From: Onstottus_B arcticum
Lineage (GTDB): Bacteria; Acidobacteriota; Blastocatellia; UBA7656
Direction: 5' to 3'
DNA length: 64,000 nucleotides
NCBI GenBank assembly: GCA_038040485.1
Contig: JBBPIE010000001.1
Span: 1-64,000, forward strand
Positions within the stretch are counted from its first letter, which is position 1. Each line of letters begins with the position of its first letter. The notes below the pieces were generated by a model that ran no database searches, had not been told where the DNA came from, and saw nothing but the letters and a program-made list of their open reading frames with translations. The translations under genes and the position numbers were made by a program. This document shows, one piece after another, positions 1 to 8,465 of this stretch.

Positions 1-29
1 CGCCTCGGAAGCAGCGGTTCAGTTCAACA

Positions 30-95
30 GGTTTTATCCACAATGCCCCAAGTTCCCTTCTCAGTCAGGTCCTCACGGGCATTGCGGATAAAACC
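30..95. repeat. Inverted repeat, 19-bp arms
   Basis: The arms at 30-48 and 77-95 are reverse complements with one mismatch (GGTTTTATCC at one end, GGATAAAACC at the other) around a 28-nt loop. There is no T-run after the second arm, so it does not look like a classical intrinsic terminator. Together with the hairpin at 156-236 it fills the region upstream of the first gene. Its function is unknown. Confidence 0.75.
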
Positions 96-155
96 CTGTA
101 CGTTGGGCACAATAAATAGCGACAGGCACAATAATAGCCTATTGACAGCCTTTCG

Positions 156-236
156 TGCTCCCGTCTAGAATAACGGCTGAGTCACACAGCTCAAACCCCA
201 CCGCACTTACCTCAGCCGTTATTCTAGACGGGAGCA
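156..236. repeat. Perfect 26-bp inverted repeat (long hairpin)
   Basis: The arm at 156-181 and the arm at 211-236 are perfect reverse complements over 26 bp, separated by a 29-nt loop. The arms contain CCGTCTAGAATAACGGCTGA and its complement. A perfect 26-bp stem is much longer than a terminator stem and no T-run follows. It could be a mobile-element remnant, a REP-like element or an operator-like structure ahead of the ImmA/IrrE gene that starts at 321. Confidence 0.85.
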
Positions 237-320
237 AAGGCAACCTCTAAAACAAGCTTTCCGCGTGTATGTGGTTCGCGTCCGAATGCATCTAATCAAT
301 GCAGAGCTAAAGGGCGACCA

Positions 321-1319
321 ATGAGCACGGATTTGATGAAAACCCTATATAAACGGCTTGCGGAAGTCGGAGTTGACTCCAATTTTCTGGCCAACAAGGT
401 GTTACCTGATTGGTGGGATGATGCCATAGCGCAGAATCCGTCAGGCTATGCGCAGGCCATCACTTTGCTCTCCCGAAACCTCGGAATAGAATTAGAGTCG
501 CTGCAACGCAATTCATCCCAAATTATCTGGAAAGAGTTGGGCCGTGCCAAATTTAAGAGATCCGAGAAGGTAACTGATGCCCAGCTATTGTGGGCCAGTC
601 GTTTATCAATACGAGCTGCACAGCTCGCTTGCATCGCTACGGATTCGCCAACCGTTCAAGTTCCAACATCCGCGAAAGAAATACGCGAACTGATACTCAA
701 AACGGGCGCCAGCGCCGTGACCCTCAATGCCTTACTGGACTATTGTTGGGAGACTGGCATACCGGTACTTCATATATCCAAGTTTCCCAAGAAGACACGA
801 AAAATGGATGGTCTATCTGTGCGAATACAAGGACGACCGGTCATCATTATTTCGAGGGAGATGAAATACTCGGCTTGGCTCTTGTTCATCTTGGCCCATG
901 AATTAGGTCACATCGCACGTCATCATTTAGATAATTTCGACTTTCTTGTTGATGAAAAGGTAGCGAAAGAAAGCCCCGACGAGGAAGAGAGGGTCGCAAC
1001 CGATTTTGCGGTCGAGCTTCTCACGGGACACCCTGAACTTCGCTACACGGCTACGTATCGGATCGACGCTGAAGCCCTCGCCCAGGCAGCCTACGACAAG
1101 TATCAACGCTATCAAGTTGACCCTGGAGTCGTGGCGTTGAACTATGCTTGGAGCCAAAAGTTTATGCCGATAGGAATGGCCGCCCTTAGATTGATCGAGC
1201 CGAATGCCCATGCCGTCGATACCATTCGCGAGAAAATGTTAAGTCGGTTGAATTGGGAGCTTTTGCCCGAGGAAAGCGGAGAATTCCTGCGCCGAGTAAC
1301 AGATACGGACCAAGATTGA
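321..1319 (+). CDS. ImmA/IrrE family metallo-endopeptidase
   Basis: The 332-residue protein has the zinc-peptidase motif HELGH at about residues 193-197, preceded by a hydrophobic helix (WLLFILA). An acidic downstream segment (EEERVATDFAVELL, about 221-234) is suited to supply the third zinc ligand, as in the ImmA/IrrE (DUF955) family. Known members cleave repressors or regulators, for example phage-type ImmR or DdrO. There is no N-terminal XRE helix-turn-helix; the N-terminal ~110 residues form a separate alpha-helical domain. The protein is cytosolic, with no signal peptide. A purine-rich AAAGGGCG lies just before the ATG. The stop overlaps a possible TTG start of the PIN-like gene downstream, so the two are probably translationally coupled and act as a module. 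The substrate is not known. Confidence 0.85.
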   Translation: MSTDLMKTLYKRLAEVGVDSNFLANKVLPDWWDDAIAQNPSGYAQAITLLSRNLGIELESLQRNSSQIIWKELGRAKFKRSEKVTDAQLLWASRLSIRAAQLACIATDSPTVQVPTSAKEIRELILKTGASAVTLNALLDYCWETGIPVLHISKFPKKTRKMDGLSVRIQGRPVIIISREMKYSAWLLFILAHELGHIARHHLDNFDFLVDEKVAKESPDEEERVATDFAVELLTGHPELRYTATYRIDAEALAQAAYDKYQRYQVDPGVVALNYAWSQKFMPIGMAALRLIEPNAHAVDTIREKMLSRLNWELLPEESGEFLRRVTDTDQD

Positions 1320-1939
1320 TATGTTTGGCCGATAACGACGTTATCTTCAAGTTGGCGGCCTGCGATCTCCTAGATCGAGCGCTCCACGTTCTTGGCCTGT
1401 TCCGCGATGATGTCTTTGTCCTTAACACCATAAAGTATCAGCTTCAAAAACAAAGAAGCCGAACAAAACTAGAAGCTAAGTACGGTCCTGAAGGTGTCAA
1501 GCGTGCGCTGGAATTCGTTCTATCTGTCCATGAAATAGAGTCTGAGCCTGATCCAAATGATCTTGCGACTCTCGTTGCAATCGAAGACATAGATTCAGGC
1601 GAGGCAGTGATTTTCGCGACCACGACGAGTTCGGCTGACAGTATCTTACTGATGGGCGATAAGCGCGCCCTCACCGCCCTCTGTTCGGCTGACTCATGCT
1701 CCAGCATTTGCGCGCGCCTTAATGGTCGCATATTCTGCTTTGAGCAAGTAATCAGCTTGCTCTGCGCGGCTGATTTTGATGGCGCAAAGGCGAACATCGT
1801 GAGTGCGTTGAGTTGTGACATCGTTTTGCAAATTGCCTTCGCGGGCCAATTGGACGCGACACTGGAGGACGTGAACGACGGACTAAATAGCTATATAGCC
1901 GACCTCCGAAGCAAGACCGGAGAATTGCTTATCATCTAA
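1316..1939 (+). CDS. PIN-like domain protein coupled to ImmA/IrrE peptidase
   Basis: I chose the TTG at 1316 (MICLADNDVIFKLA...), giving 207 residues. It overlaps the ImmA stop in the classic TTGA arrangement, and the protein then opens directly with the first beta strand of a PIN-like fold. An ATG at 1253 in the same frame would add 21 residues that only shadow the upstream gene. Features matching a PIN-like nuclease are an Asp in the first strand (LADND), a central acidic segment (IEDIDSGEAVIF) and a late LLMGDKRAL strand. The fold assignment is by pattern and is moderate. PIN domains act as Mg-dependent RNases in toxin-antitoxin and RNA-quality systems. The tight coupling suggests a toxin-like or effector role controlled by the peptidase, but that is inference. 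Confidence 0.6.
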   Translation: MICLADNDVIFKLAACDLLDRALHVLGLFRDDVFVLNTIKYQLQKQRSRTKLEAKYGPEGVKRALEFVLSVHEIESEPDPNDLATLVAIEDIDSGEAVIFATTTSSADSILLMGDKRALTALCSADSCSSICARLNGRIFCFEQVISLLCAADFDGAKANIVSALSCDIVLQIAFAGQLDATLEDVNDGLNSYIADLRSKTGELLII

Positions 1940-2017
1940 GCCCAAGCTTCAAACTGACCCACTAGCGCCATAAGCACTGTTATGATCTTGACAATGGTAG
2001 AAGGAGGGCCAACTAGG

Positions 2018-2335
2018 TTGACCAAAGCTCGTATTTTTTTCCTTAGTCTTGTGGCTAGTTTGACTCTGGCATCGTGGGAACCCCCGTTCATAGACTGCAC
2101 CGCAGCTTGTCAACAAGCGCTTGTTGGATGCCTGAAGGGCAGTGAAGATACTCGGCCGTACACAGGCTGTGTAGACGCCTTTGAGCAATGCGCCGAGGAT
2201 TTAGTCTCAATATGCCCCTACAAAGCCAAGAACGGCATTGTGAGCGTCGAGCTAACAGACGGCAACACGGGACAGGTGCAGACCATCAATATCCCAACCA
2301 ACGGTAAGGGCACGGTTAGGATCAACACCCACTGA
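2018..2335 (+). CDS. Small secreted Cys-rich protein, TTG start
   Basis: I place the start at TTG 2018 because a strong ribosome binding site (AAGGAGG at 2001-2007) lies 10 nt upstream and the product then begins with a clean signal peptide (MTKARIFFLSLVASLTLASW). In-frame ATGs at 1982 and 1994 would put that site inside the gene. The mature ~85 residues contain five cysteines in the first half (DCTAACQQALVGC, GCVDAFEQC) and one in ICPYKAK, and then a Cys-free C-terminal beta-like tail (QVQTINIPTNGKGTVRI). No family was recognised. It may be a periplasmic disulfide-bonded protein. Confidence 0.6.
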   Translation: MTKARIFFLSLVASLTLASWEPPFIDCTAACQQALVGCLKGSEDTRPYTGCVDAFEQCAEDLVSICPYKAKNGIVSVELTDGNTGQVQTINIPTNGKGTVRINTH

Positions 2336-2411
2336 GATCGCCCGAAGAGGGCAGCAACTTTCCAACTTAGGAATATCACACTACCAGTGGTTCGGCTGAC
2401 CGCTACCCTTT

Positions 2412-2456
2412 TTGTGCAGCCGGTCGCTTTCTTGTGCAGATTGCCTTTATTGTGCA
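2412..2456. repeat. Three direct TTGTGCA repeats
   Basis: TTGTGCA occurs at 2412-2418, 2432-2438 and 2450-2456, with start-to-start spacing of 20 and 18 bp, each preceded by T-rich sequence. The block lies in the 284-bp non-coding stretch between the Cys-rich protein and a small coiled-coil ORF. It may be a protein-binding array or chance. Confidence 0.4.
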
Positions 2457-2619
2457 AAGCCACAAGCCCGCTAAGGCTTCACCTTAACTTGCAGCTTGCA
2501 AGCTACTGACCGCTATGCTACCGTGCTCTCGGTTGCAGGACGACCGTCCCAAGTGCGAGTCCAGAATCTCAGCGCCCCCCACAGGATTCTAGAAGCAAGT
2601 CCTCACCGAGGTTTTTCAC

Positions 2620-2865
2620 GTGCGACAGAATCTAAAAACACGCGCAGTCGAGTTGGAGCGGCGAATCAGAGAACGCGCCGAGGTGGTCAAGCAGGTTTTG
2701 AGAGAGTACCGCGAGACTCAACGAGCCGCCGCCAGCCGTGGGGCGCAGCGTCAGGGCGCGAGGTTGCTCAAGAAAAAACTCGATGTCGAACGCGCAAACG
2801 CCGAGTACATCCAACTGCAAAAGGAACTCGATCAGCTTCGAACACGGATGCAGGCCGGAAAGTGA
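2620..2865 (+). CDS. Hypothetical small coiled-coil protein
   Basis: This 81-residue ORF starts with GTG. It is almost entirely charged heptad-like helix (VELERRIRERAEVVKQVL, ANAEYIQLQKELDQLRTRM), which is consistent with a coiled coil. A competing frame overlaps it at 2496-2906 but has low-complexity composition. No clear Shine-Dalgarno is present and no family is recognised, so the gene is doubtful. Confidence 0.3.
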   Translation: MRQNLKTRAVELERRIRERAEVVKQVLREYRETQRAAASRGAQRQGARLLKKKLDVERANAEYIQLQKELDQLRTRMQAGK

Positions 2866-2905
2866 TCGACGTTTGGACTGGATCTTACCGTCAATTCTCA
2901 GCGTA

Positions 2906-2935
2906 GTCTCTGCGTCTCGGCGGCTCTGCGGTTAG
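2906..2935. repeat. Dispersed intergenic repeat (copy 1)
   Basis: The segment GTCTCTGCGTCTCGGCGGCT followed by CTGCGGTTAG matches, in either orientation, intergenic segments at 32296-32413, 45128-45198 and 45763-45805. It lies in the short spacer downstream of the M28 peptidase stop. Confidence 0.6.
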
Positions 2936-2969
2936 GTGGCTTCGAAAACTACTATTCCGATGATTCCGC

Positions 2970-5147
2970 TCACCGCTTACCCTGACGAGCTGCATTCCGC
3001 AAATCGTCTCTCGCAGCGCGAAGCAACTCGGCGTTCCTGGTTAGGGCGCTCTCAAGGATGCGAGCTTGCTCTCCGGCGACTTTCCAATCGCGCTTCTCCA
3101 CCGCCTCAGTCAATCCCGGCAACTCGAGATGCGCATACGTGTACCTGGCCGCGTAGAGAATGTGCTTGAACCACGACCGCCCCGGAATGCCTTCCGCGTT
3201 TAGCCAGTTCCGCTCAACCGTCATCATCTGACTCGCAAGCTTGTCGTCAGCGGTGACCTCCCTGCTGCGAGATCGCAGAATCCTGTCGACTTCCAGAGCC
3301 AGCAGCCTTCCAGCGGATTCGAACTCTCCGACGCTTTTGGCAAGTCTTGCAAAATCCAAACCGCTCGCCGCGCGATTGTTTTTTCGAAGCTCGCCGATGA
3401 ACTGCCGAATGTTGTCCGCATAGAACGCAAAGTCAAACGGCAACACGTTCGCGTTCGCAAGCCGCAACGCGAGCACGCCCCACACCTGCGCGCACAGTGT
3501 GTGATAGCGATAGCCCGGGTCGCCAAATTGATTCATCCAATAAAAGTCGTCGTACATTGAATGGTAAACGCCGTACGGACCGTCGAACTGCAAGCCCACA
3601 GTCGGAATTCCCAGATGGTTCAGGAACACCGTGTGATCCGACCCGCTTCCGATTCGTGTGTCCACAAGATCGCGGTCGGTAATCGGTCTCTTCTTCTCGC
3701 GCTGCAACGAGAGCTTCCACTCTTGATAAAGAGCCTTACCAGAAGGCGCGGTGAGCGACTTGCTCAACTCGACGATCAGCGGCGCGAGAGATGCAACTGC
3801 GCTCGGGCGAAAGTTCGGACCCGAGGTCGAGGAATCGACGTTGATGTAAGCAACGCCCTTCGCCTTTAGTTCATCAGCGAACTGTTCGCCCCATTCAGTC
3901 GAGCCGGTGAGCCCGACTTCTTCGCCGTCCCAACTGCACACAACGATCGTCCGCTTCGGCCGCGCGCCTTGCTTCTTGAGCTCGCCAAGCGCGCGAGTCA
4001 TCTCAATCATCGAAGCGGTCCCGCTCGACGGATCGACTCCGCCAAACTCCCAGGCGTCGCGGTGATTGCCAAGAACAATCCATTCATCCGGGAACTCCGA
4101 ACCGCGTATTCGAGCTTCGACGACATAGTTCGGCTTGATGCTGTTGTCCATATCGACTTTGACGTGAGCTTTCACCGCGCCGCCGCCGAACCGGTACCTG
4201 ATCGGGAGCCCGCCTTGCCAATCTTTTGGCGCTTCGGGGCCGTCCATGTTTTCGAGCAAGTGCTTTGCGTCACGCCACGACATCGGCAACGCGATGATCT
4301 TCGGAACCGAGATCGCTTCTTCAATCGGAATCCTCTTCGCGCCTTCGACCGAAGCCCAGCCGGGAGTAAGCGGATCGCCAGGCACCATGAAGTCGTAGGT
4401 GATCGCGCCGCGTTGGATGTGACTCTCGGGACCCCACGGTCCGTCGGGAAAAACCTTGCCGCGTTTGAAGCCGTCTTCTTGCGGATCGGAATAGACGATC
4501 ATCGCCGCCGCGCCTTCGCGCTCGGCGGTCAGCGCTTTGAAGCCGCGGTAGCTGTACGGGTTCGAGTAGCGCACCAGAACGATCTTGCCTTTGACGTCGA
4601 TGCCGTTCTTGCGCAGAAGCGCGTAGTCGTCCGGGTTGCCGCTATGCGCGTAGACAACCGGCGCCGTCACTTCGCCCGAAGCCGAGAGCCCGGTGTAAGC
4701 CGATTGCACTCGCGGGTTCTTAGTGTCCGGATCCACGTCGTAAGCGTCTTCGCGAAGACTGGCTTTGTAATGAACAGGACTGATCATCTCGCAGGAGACT
4801 TCTCGCGGGAAGGTGTTCAACACGTCGTAGCGGCGAATCGTCACGTCTTCCCAGCCCTGCTGCTTCCAGAGATCCGCGATATAACGAGCTAACTCGTTGT
4901 TGCGTTCCGAGCCCGCAGGATGCGGTTCAGCGGTCAGGTAGCGATGATGCTTGCGAGCCTCTTCAGGCGAAGGAATAGCCTTGAACTTCGCTTCGATCTG
5001 CCGCTGAGTCTTCGTTCCTTCAAGCGAGAACCCCGACATTCGCGCTTGAGCGAGTCCGTCGATAGGTAAGCTCGCAAGCACCGCCACCATCGCTAGCGAA
5101 GCCATCTTCCGCCGCCGACAGCCGCTTATGGCCGTTGTGATTTTCAT
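2970..5147 (-). CDS. M28 family peptidase, glutamate carboxypeptidase II-like
   Basis: The chosen start at 5147 gives 725 residues beginning MKITTAISG and a signal peptide ending near GLAQA; an in-frame ATG at 5240 would add 31 residues ahead of it. The order is signal peptide, a protease-associated (PA) domain in the first third (KGKIVLVRYSNPY...), the M28 zinc peptidase core, and a TfR-dimer-like C-terminal helical domain. Metal-site motifs visible are NHRDAWEFGGVDPSSG, the DGEE pair containing the catalytic Glu, NVDSS, and the late His in VYHSMYDD. Length and order match PSMA/GCPII-type enzymes, which are exported carboxypeptidases acting on acidic C-terminal residues or peptides. The substrate here is unknown. 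It appears to be a stand-alone gene. Confidence 0.9.
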   Translation of the reverse strand: MKITTAISGCRRRKMASLAMVAVLASLPIDGLAQARMSGFSLEGTKTQRQIEAKFKAIPSPEEARKHHRYLTAEPHPAGSERNNELARYIADLWKQQGWEDVTIRRYDVLNTFPREVSCEMISPVHYKASLREDAYDVDPDTKNPRVQSAYTGLSASGEVTAPVVYAHSGNPDDYALLRKNGIDVKGKIVLVRYSNPYSYRGFKALTAEREGAAAMIVYSDPQEDGFKRGKVFPDGPWGPESHIQRGAITYDFMVPGDPLTPGWASVEGAKRIPIEEAISVPKIIALPMSWRDAKHLLENMDGPEAPKDWQGGLPIRYRFGGGAVKAHVKVDMDNSIKPNYVVEARIRGSEFPDEWIVLGNHRDAWEFGGVDPSSGTASMIEMTRALGELKKQGARPKRTIVVCSWDGEEVGLTGSTEWGEQFADELKAKGVAYINVDSSTSGPNFRPSAVASLAPLIVELSKSLTAPSGKALYQEWKLSLQREKKRPITDRDLVDTRIGSGSDHTVFLNHLGIPTVGLQFDGPYGVYHSMYDDFYWMNQFGDPGYRYHTLCAQVWGVLALRLANANVLPFDFAFYADNIRQFIGELRKNNRAASGLDFARLAKSVGEFESAGRLLALEVDRILRSRSREVTADDKLASQMMTVERNWLNAEGIPGRSWFKHILYAARYTYAHLELPGLTEAVEKRDWKVAGEQARILESALTRNAELLRAARDDLRNAARQGKR

Positions 5148-5255
5148 GTTTCGTATTGTCACGGTTTTGCTTTGGGAGTTCCACTGGAAAGCGAGCCTCG
5201 CGCCTAACCTCGCGCTGAATTCGGTGAGCTGCTTAAACAACTGTAGCAGTTTGCC

Positions 5256-5480
5256 TTAAGAGGTAGTTGGAGCGGAAGCGCATTCAGTATCACCGGCGCT
5301 GATTTCTTGCCGCGCTAGCTCAGATAGGCGGTCCCAGTGTTGTTCGGTAGTCGCATTGAAGCGGGTTGTCCATTCTTGTTCATCTTTAAGTTCCGCTAAG
5401 ATGCGTGAGGCAATGGCATCCTGCTCCTCGGCGGGCAGTTCCCCAATCTCGGTGATAGCTTGCTCGAGTAATTCGGTCAT
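5256..5480 (-). CDS. Orphan antitoxin-like protein
   Basis: This 74-residue acidic protein begins MTELLEQAITEIGELPAEEQ and continues AIASRILAELKDEQEW, a pattern typical of short antitoxins of RelE/ParE- or PIN-linked modules. The C-terminal tail (ECASAPTTS) does not resemble the toxin-binding end of relatives. No toxin gene lies downstream in the 108 bp before the M28 peptidase, or upstream in the 192 bp before the NLR gene. It is therefore an orphan, or the remains of a toxin-antitoxin pair. Confidence 0.6.
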   Translation of the reverse strand: MTELLEQAITEIGELPAEEQDAIASRILAELKDEQEWTTRFNATTEQHWDRLSELARQEISAGDTECASAPTTS

Positions 5481-5672
5481 GCCTTCTGTCCTTCAGTCCA
5501 ATACTGGTTGGGATAAATCGACCACGCAAGTTGTGGTAAGGGCCATTGTTCTAACCCGACGCTCAGCCATCGCCGTTAACCGATCGGTTTGGACGACTTT
5601 GTTAGCCGAAAATACGATACCGTAAGCCTTACGCCATAACATCATAGGTTGGCCCGGATCCGGCAGAGGACA

Positions 5673-8261
5673 TTAGCGCGTGGCCACTTTGTTCCTCAAC
5701 CGCTCCACCAATTCTCTTGTCTCCGACAAATCCTTGTTCCGCACCCGTTCGCAAAACGCTAGTGCCTGTTGTGCCAGGGGCAGAGCAAGGTCAAGGTGTC
5801 CTTCCGCTTCGTGTACGCGTGCGAGACCGTCTTGAGCACTTGCGATCACTGGTTGCATCCCAATGTCACGAGCCAACGTTAATGCCTTCTCACAACACTC
5901 GCGCGCTTCCCTCCAATGTTCGCGGGCGACCGCGAGTTTGCCAAGGTTGTCAAGCGCCACTGCTATCGCATTTTTATAATCTCCCCTTTCATCTATTGCT
6001 AATGCCTCGCGCATGTACGATTCCGCCGCGTCGTAGGCTTTGCGTTCTATTTCCAGGTTGCCCAAACTGGTCAGAACTTTCGAAATATCCCTGTCCAACT
6101 TTAAGTCACGGTAAATCGCCAGCGCATCGTGAAACAATCGGTCAGCCGCATCGTAATCTTTCCGCAGTTTTGACACCAGTCCGCGGAAGTGCATGACATC
6201 TGCTTCTGTCTCTTTGCTGCCACTGGGCGCCCACGCTTCGCCGGCACGGTCTATCCAGCGCGCTGCCTCGTCGGCGTTGCAACGCTCTTGGTGAATCCAA
6301 GCAGCACTATACGCATTCCAGCCCGCAGCGCCTCGATTGTTTAGCGAGAGCGCTGATTCGTATCCCCGCGCACTTAACTGAACTAGCTCGTCCCAGTGGC
6401 CGCTGTAAATGAGGAATTGCGCTAACGCGGTCGCCAAATCCTCCAGCATCTGCGCCGTGTCTTTGTCGGCAGCCTCGGTGTCTTGCACCGATGCGGTCTG
6501 CCACAGCCAGTCAGCCGCAGCGTCGAGATTCGCCCACTCGGTTTGTAGGAGATCGAATATTTTATAACTTTGACTCTGTGTGCTGTGTCGCTTGGCATAA
6601 TCAAGCCAATACTTGGCAAATCGCATACCCGTCTCGCGCGCGATTTGCATGTCCGCCAGCAGTTCGTCGCGCACGAAGTTTCGCGTGAGCGGGTGCAGGG
6701 CATAACGTTCCTCGCCCGCCAGCACGTCAACCAGCGAGAGCGCGCTCAGCCGGTCAATAGTCGTCTCCAGCGCATTTCGTGATTGTGCGGCAACTTCCAT
6801 CCAGGCCTCGAACGCAGCGGACGGCATAAATAGTGAGAGCGCGCGAAGTGCGGCTTCGTCATTGGTCGTCAACTCCTGGCGCGCCTCTTGAAAGATGAAT
6901 TTCTGCAAATCGGAGTCACGATTGCCACGCAGCAATTCCAGCGCGCCGTCAAAGGTGAGCGCGGCGCGCACGCGCATTAATCCAAGCGTGTGCACGAGCG
7001 CGAGCGGCGAACCTTTCGTTTCATCGTACAGTTCTTGCCAGCGCGCCTCGCTCGCGCGCCGCAGTTTGTTCGCCAGCTGCGGATCGCGCGCCATTTCGCT
7101 GTCGATGATGCCGCGGGCGGCTTCCCATTCCAGTTTCTCCAGCCGCAGCCATACAGCGCCTTCGCCGCCACGCCGCCGGCTCGTGATGAGTGCCTTGCAC
7201 CCCTGCGGTAGCTCGCGCAGGAAATCGGCCATTGCCTCCTGCTCTTCTTTCGTCAGCGTTTCAAGGTTGTCGTAGATGAGGAGGGCGCGCGTCGACCGTA
7301 GCGCGTCGAGCAGGGCGCGTCGTTTACCGTCACCTGCCAGCTGTAGGATACCTGTCTGTCCCAGGACGCGTGCGGTCTCGTTTAAAAATTCGTCGAGCGT
7401 ACGCGCCGCAGGGGTCAACTCGCGGATGCCGCTCGGCGCGAGGATATTCTGCTTGGCGCTGACAAAGATTGACGCGTCGAACAAGCCTTTTTCCTTGCAG
7501 CGATAAGCCGCCTCGACCGCTAATGCGGACTTGCCGATGCCGCCGATGCCGTCCACGAGCACGCCCCACGTGCGATCTTCGGGGGTGAGGGCGCGCAGCG
7601 CGGTATTCATGTCTTTGTCACGCCCAAAGAATGGCGCGCGGCGCGGCAGATTGTCGGGAATCTTGGGCGCGAACGCCTGAAGGACCTCGGGCGCAAGCGG
7701 TTTGCCTCTGATCTGCTCTCCGTAATCGAGCAAAAGTCTCTGCAAATTATCGAGCAGCAATTTCTCGAACGCGTCCGTCGTATCGAATGGTTGGTACAAC
7801 CCGGGGTGCTCACCCTTTACCCCGTCGAACTGCGCGAAGAACTCTTTGACGCGCCTGAATTGGTCGGGGTCGAGCGCCTCAGCTGGGATAGCGCGTGTGC
7901 AGCGGTACATCATGATGCGCGGCTTACCAAACTGCTTCCACACGCGATGCGCGGTCTTAAATTCCTCCTCCGTGCCCGCAAGGTATTCTTTTTGTGTTTG
8001 CGGTTCTTTGCCGCCCGGCGGCGTGCCAAAGCGATGCCATAGGATACCGATGAACACATCCCATGCCGTTGGCTTGAGTTGGTCGAGTATGACTTGCTCT
8101 GGACGCCCCATGTCTGGTACAACCGCGCGCCAGTCAACCACGTCGAGCACGATGTCGAGGTTGTCAGCCAGTGGCTTCAGCATGTCAGCAACCGTCTGGA
8201 CCTTGCCGCGCTCGGTGGTCATGTCGGATGGTGATGCGGCAAAGATTCTTAATTTCTTCAT
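5673..8261 (-). CDS. NLR-like protein: DUF4062 + NB-ARC ATPase + TPR
   Basis: The protein has 862 residues. Residues 1-~115 form a DUF4062/TIR-like domain (RIFAASPSDM...ERGKV, WDVFIGILWHRFGTPPGG, GTEEEF). An NB-ARC STAND ATPase follows, with FFGRDKDM near 211, P-loop GIGGIGKSA at ~239-247, Walker B ALLIYDN at ~326-332, and ALITSRRR at ~357. A winged-helix region (ALHPLTRNFVRDEL) comes next, and about six TPR repeats cover ~640-850. No signal peptide or membrane segment is present, so it is cytosolic. The DUF4062-NTPase-repeat layout parallels eukaryotic NWD1-type NLRs and bacterial STAND immune proteins, where the repeat region senses a ligand and the N-terminal domain acts as effector. The defence role is inferred from architecture. 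It is flanked by two orphan antitoxin genes, with nothing co-transcribed at close spacing. Confidence 0.85.
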   Translation of the reverse strand: MKKLRIFAASPSDMTTERGKVQTVADMLKPLADNLDIVLDVVDWRAVVPDMGRPEQVILDQLKPTAWDVFIGILWHRFGTPPGGKEPQTQKEYLAGTEEEFKTAHRVWKQFGKPRIMMYRCTRAIPAEALDPDQFRRVKEFFAQFDGVKGEHPGLYQPFDTTDAFEKLLLDNLQRLLLDYGEQIRGKPLAPEVLQAFAPKIPDNLPRRAPFFGRDKDMNTALRALTPEDRTWGVLVDGIGGIGKSALAVEAAYRCKEKGLFDASIFVSAKQNILAPSGIRELTPAARTLDEFLNETARVLGQTGILQLAGDGKRRALLDALRSTRALLIYDNLETLTKEEQEAMADFLRELPQGCKALITSRRRGGEGAVWLRLEKLEWEAARGIIDSEMARDPQLANKLRRASEARWQELYDETKGSPLALVHTLGLMRVRAALTFDGALELLRGNRDSDLQKFIFQEARQELTTNDEAALRALSLFMPSAAFEAWMEVAAQSRNALETTIDRLSALSLVDVLAGEERYALHPLTRNFVRDELLADMQIARETGMRFAKYWLDYAKRHSTQSQSYKIFDLLQTEWANLDAAADWLWQTASVQDTEAADKDTAQMLEDLATALAQFLIYSGHWDELVQLSARGYESALSLNNRGAAGWNAYSAAWIHQERCNADEAARWIDRAGEAWAPSGSKETEADVMHFRGLVSKLRKDYDAADRLFHDALAIYRDLKLDRDISKVLTSLGNLEIERKAYDAAESYMREALAIDERGDYKNAIAVALDNLGKLAVAREHWREARECCEKALTLARDIGMQPVIASAQDGLARVHEAEGHLDLALPLAQQALAFCERVRNKDLSETRELVERLRNKVATR

Positions 8262-8465
8262 CGTCTACCTGCACCCATATGTTCTCGCTTCAATGGGCTC
8301 CTCCCGGCATTGAAGAACTGAGACAGGTGCTCGGGGTGGGCGGACCCGCGGAGGAGCAACGCGCCAATTAGCGATAACCATGGGGTTCTGCTTGTGGCGG
8401 CGGCCTAACGCCATGGATGAGACGCGCCGCTTTTTTGGCATTGGCTCCAACTTTTTGTTCGGCTT

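Noticed and set aside
1253..1318. ATG 1253 as the start of the PIN-like gene
   Set aside because: It would add residues encoded wholly inside the ImmA gene. The TTG at 1316 with stop/start overlap fits better.
2496..2906. 136-codon frame overlapping the small coiled-coil ORF
   Set aside because: The sequence is low complexity (Arg/Ser/Gly-rich) without motifs. The alternative frame at 2620 is somewhat better, but weak too.
3969..4892. 307-codon plus-strand frame opposite the M28 peptidase
   Set aside because: It is a shadow frame; the minus-strand protein has complete M28 motifs.
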